From positions 1-53,889 of the forward strand of contig CAJJCN010000006.1 in assembly GCA_905182655.1 (NCBI GenBank): a stretch of 53,889 nucleotides of DNA, read 5' to 3'. A program made the translations under genes and the position numbers. The notes beneath the pieces are model-generated. The model ran no database searches, was not told where the DNA came from, and saw nothing but the letters and a program-made list of their open reading frames with translations. Of the stretch, positions 52,936 to 53,889 are shown one piece after another; positions within the stretch are counted from its first letter, which is position 1, and every line of letters starts with the position of its first letter. This stretch comes from Flammeovirgaceae bacterium UBA4465 (GTDB lineage Bacteria > Bacteroidota > Bacteroidia > Cytophagales > Cyclobacteriaceae).

Positions 52936-53547
52936 ATGAATTCATATAAGATGAAAATGTCATTAGTTAATTTATCTGATGCCAATGACAAGCAAAAGGA
53001 TCTTCTCATGCTCACCAAAAAAGAGAATAGAATGATTCCTAATATGTACCGAGCTATGGTTAATTCCCCTAGTTTATTAGATAGTTATATGCACGGATAT
53101 AAAAAATTTAGAATAGAAAGTGGTTTTACTCCAACAGAGCAAGAAGTGGTATTACTAACTATCAGCGCTGAAAATAATTGCTCCTATTGTATGGCAGCCC
53201 ATAGCATATTAGCGGATACTGTATCTAAAGTTCCACTTGAAGTAACAGAATCTATAAGAATTCACACAAAAATTTCAGATGATAAACTAAGAGGACTTTC
53301 AGAGTTTGTAAGCACTATGGTAAATAAAAGGGGGTTGCCTGATGAAAATGAAGTTCAAGCATTCCTAAATTCAGGGTATGCAGAGGGTCATATATTAGAC
53401 ATCATTTTGGCTATCTCTGTAAAAACGATTAGTAATTACACCAACCATGTTTTCAAAACAGAATTAGATACTGTTTTTAAGGCAAGAGAATGGAGTGCTT
53501 ATAAGGTATCGAGAAGTATACTGAATTTTTTTAGAAGTCTTGTTTAA
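52936..53547 (+). CDS. AhpD-like carboxymuconolactone decarboxylase family protein
   Basis: A 203-residue all-helical protein of the AhpD/CMD superfamily. The redox-active motif CSYCMAAHS (CxxCxxxH) is near residue 77 in NNCSYCMAAHSILAD, preceded by TPTEQEVVLLTIS, the family pattern. AhpD-type members reduce peroxidase partners or act as thiol peroxidases; the substrate is unknown. The gene is divergent from an HxlR regulator and lies inside the tRNA-flanked element, as its only non-regulatory cargo. Confidence 0.88.
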   Translation: MNSYKMKMSLVNLSDANDKQKDLLMLTKKENRMIPNMYRAMVNSPSLLDSYMHGYKKFRIESGFTPTEQEVVLLTISAENNCSYCMAAHSILADTVSKVPLEVTESIRIHTKISDDKLRGLSEFVSTMVNKRGLPDENEVQAFLNSGYAEGHILDIILAISVKTISNYTNHVFKTELDTVFKAREWSAYKVSRSILNFFRSLV

Positions 53548-53790
53548 TAAAAAAATAGTTACACTCTATGAAAGTAAAACCGTTTTATTGAAACTTCTTT
53601 GTTGATCGATCACTCGGAGTAGATGGTGTAACTAAAATTAACCAGCTGGTCCCAAGGAAAGAGTCTTGATTTCTTGTAAGGTTTGCTGCAAGGTTTTTGA
53701 AACAAAACGCTAAACTATGGACGCTTTTGAGGGAGTTGTCGTTCATGCCCCCCCGTAAAAGTTACTAAACAAGGGTTAAGCTTACGCTGA
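53548..53790. other. 243-base non-coding right end of the integrated element
   Basis: No supportable gene. It contains the inverted pair AGTTACAC (53557-53564)/GTGTAACT (53626-53633), the imperfect right-end copy TTGTAAGGTTTGCTGCAAGG (53674-53693) of a left-end repeat, and ACAAGGGTT (53769-53777), the inverse of AACCCTTGT at the left end. A remnant of an integrase cannot be recognised. Confidence 0.5.
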
Positions 53791-53830
53791 CAGTCAAGAG
53801 GTCGTCGGTTCGAGCCCGATCTTCTCCACA
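53791..53830 (+). repeat. right 40-bp direct repeat (displaced tRNA-Ala 3' end)
   Basis: Identical to 52226-52265. It lacks the 5' half of a tRNA: upstream bases (AAGCTTACGCTGA) do not fold as the D arm or 5' anticodon stem. It is thus a tRNA 3' fragment and not a second tRNA gene. Confidence 0.9.
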
Positions 53831-53839
53831 TTGAAAATC

Positions 53840-53870
53840 AACCACTTACATTATTTGTAGGTGGTTTTTT
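53840..53870 (+). terminator. rho-independent terminator beyond the right repeat
   Basis: AACCACTTAC and GTAGGTGGTT pair over ten bases with one wobble around ATTATTT, followed by a run of T. It stands ten bases after the displaced tRNA end, where the ancestral tRNA-Ala terminator would be expected. Confidence 0.75.
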
Positions 53871-53889
53871 GTTTACAGATTACAATTAA

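Larger units (their letters stand above)
52226..53830 (+). mobile_element. minimal tRNA-integrated element (1565-bp unit) without integrase
   Basis: It is bounded by perfect 40-bp direct repeats that equal the 3' end of tRNA-Ala(GGC). This is the target layout left by tyrosine-recombinase elements: an intact tRNA at one end and a displaced 3' fragment at the other. The interior carries an HxlR regulator and an AhpD-like gene divergently, a terminator after the tRNA, and repeat motifs near each end that could be arm-type sites. There is no integrase, excisionase or other mobility gene. It may be a deletion remnant of a larger island or an element moved in trans. The interior looks richer in A+T than the flanking genes. 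Confidence 0.72.

Noticed and set aside
53548-53790. Hidden integrase remnant in the element's right end
   Set aside because: No frame of useful length and no R-H-R-Y recombinase motif is visible; the stretch is non-coding.
53791-53866. A second tRNA-Ala gene at the right edge
   Set aside because: Only the 3' half is present; the sequence before 53791 cannot form the 5' acceptor, D arm or anticodon stem.
1-53889. CRISPR arrays, IS elements and rRNA genes
   Set aside because: No regularly spaced repeats, transposase motifs or rRNA sequence were noticed anywhere in the window.

Overview
The window is a gene-dense, AT-rich bacterial chromosome segment from a member of the Bacteroidota, most likely a gliding or surface-active lineage such as the Cytophagales. 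The placement rests on four things. Type IX secretion (T9SS) genes porU and porV and the gliding lipoprotein gldH are present. The primary sigma factor is the short form (290 residues) typical of the phylum. Promoter -7 boxes follow the TAnnTTTG consensus, and Shine-Dalgarno sites are essentially absent. GWxTD and WG-repeat proteins and a secreted protein with a T9SS type A sorting domain agree with this.

Layout. 1-4.4 kb (minus strand): M42 peptidase, adk, obg, then the chaperone pair grpE-dnaJ. 4.4-9.3 kb: a small membrane protein, hemE, a heptose kinase-aminotransferase operon and rpoD with a clear terminator. 9.5-14.3 kb (minus): M20 peptidase, two multidrug-type transporters (MFS, MATE) and a Nudix hydrolase. 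14.7-21.9 kb (plus): a 1341-residue T9SS substrate, rnhB, exonuclease III, gcvT and comB. 21.9-27.9 kb (minus): a five-gene run of FAD oxidoreductase, propeller/outer-membrane barrel protein, yicC, mazG-like and DUF2721. 27.9-35.1 kb (plus): MBL hydrolase, pssA, porU, porV and an M16-fold protein that lacks its zinc motif. 35.1-38.6 kb (minus): hemA and a WG-repeat protein. 38.7-43.6 kb (plus): a HhH protein and a 1332-residue helicase with a nuclease-like tail. 43.5-47.7 kb (minus): gldH, purD, recQ. 47.8-52.2 kb: manC, rlmB, a GWxTD protein, a methyltransferase and an NlpC/P60 hydrolase.

The right end holds the most unusual structure. An intact tRNA-Ala(GGC) gene is followed 1565 bp later by a perfect 40-bp copy of its 3' end. 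The DNA in between carries only a divergent HxlR regulator/AhpD-like pair, with repeat motifs near both ends that resemble recombinase arm sites, and no integrase. It reads as a minimal tRNA-integrated element, either a remnant or one mobilised in trans.

The genes fall into a few functional groups: envelope and T9SS surface biology (porU, porV, gldH, pssA, rfaE1, manC, the secreted giant, the barrel protein), tetrapyrrole synthesis (hemA, hemE), proteostasis (grpE, dnaJ, several peptidases) and nucleic-acid maintenance (rnhB, xth, recQ, the SF1 helicase, rlmB). All five directly convergent protein-coding pairs overlap at their 3' ends. Several proteins keep a family fold but have lost key residues: the M16 protein, the barrel protein's peptidase-like domain, the first Nudix-box Glu, an Arg in PssA, and two of four DnaJ zinc motifs. 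All functional calls are from reading the sequence; no database search was run.
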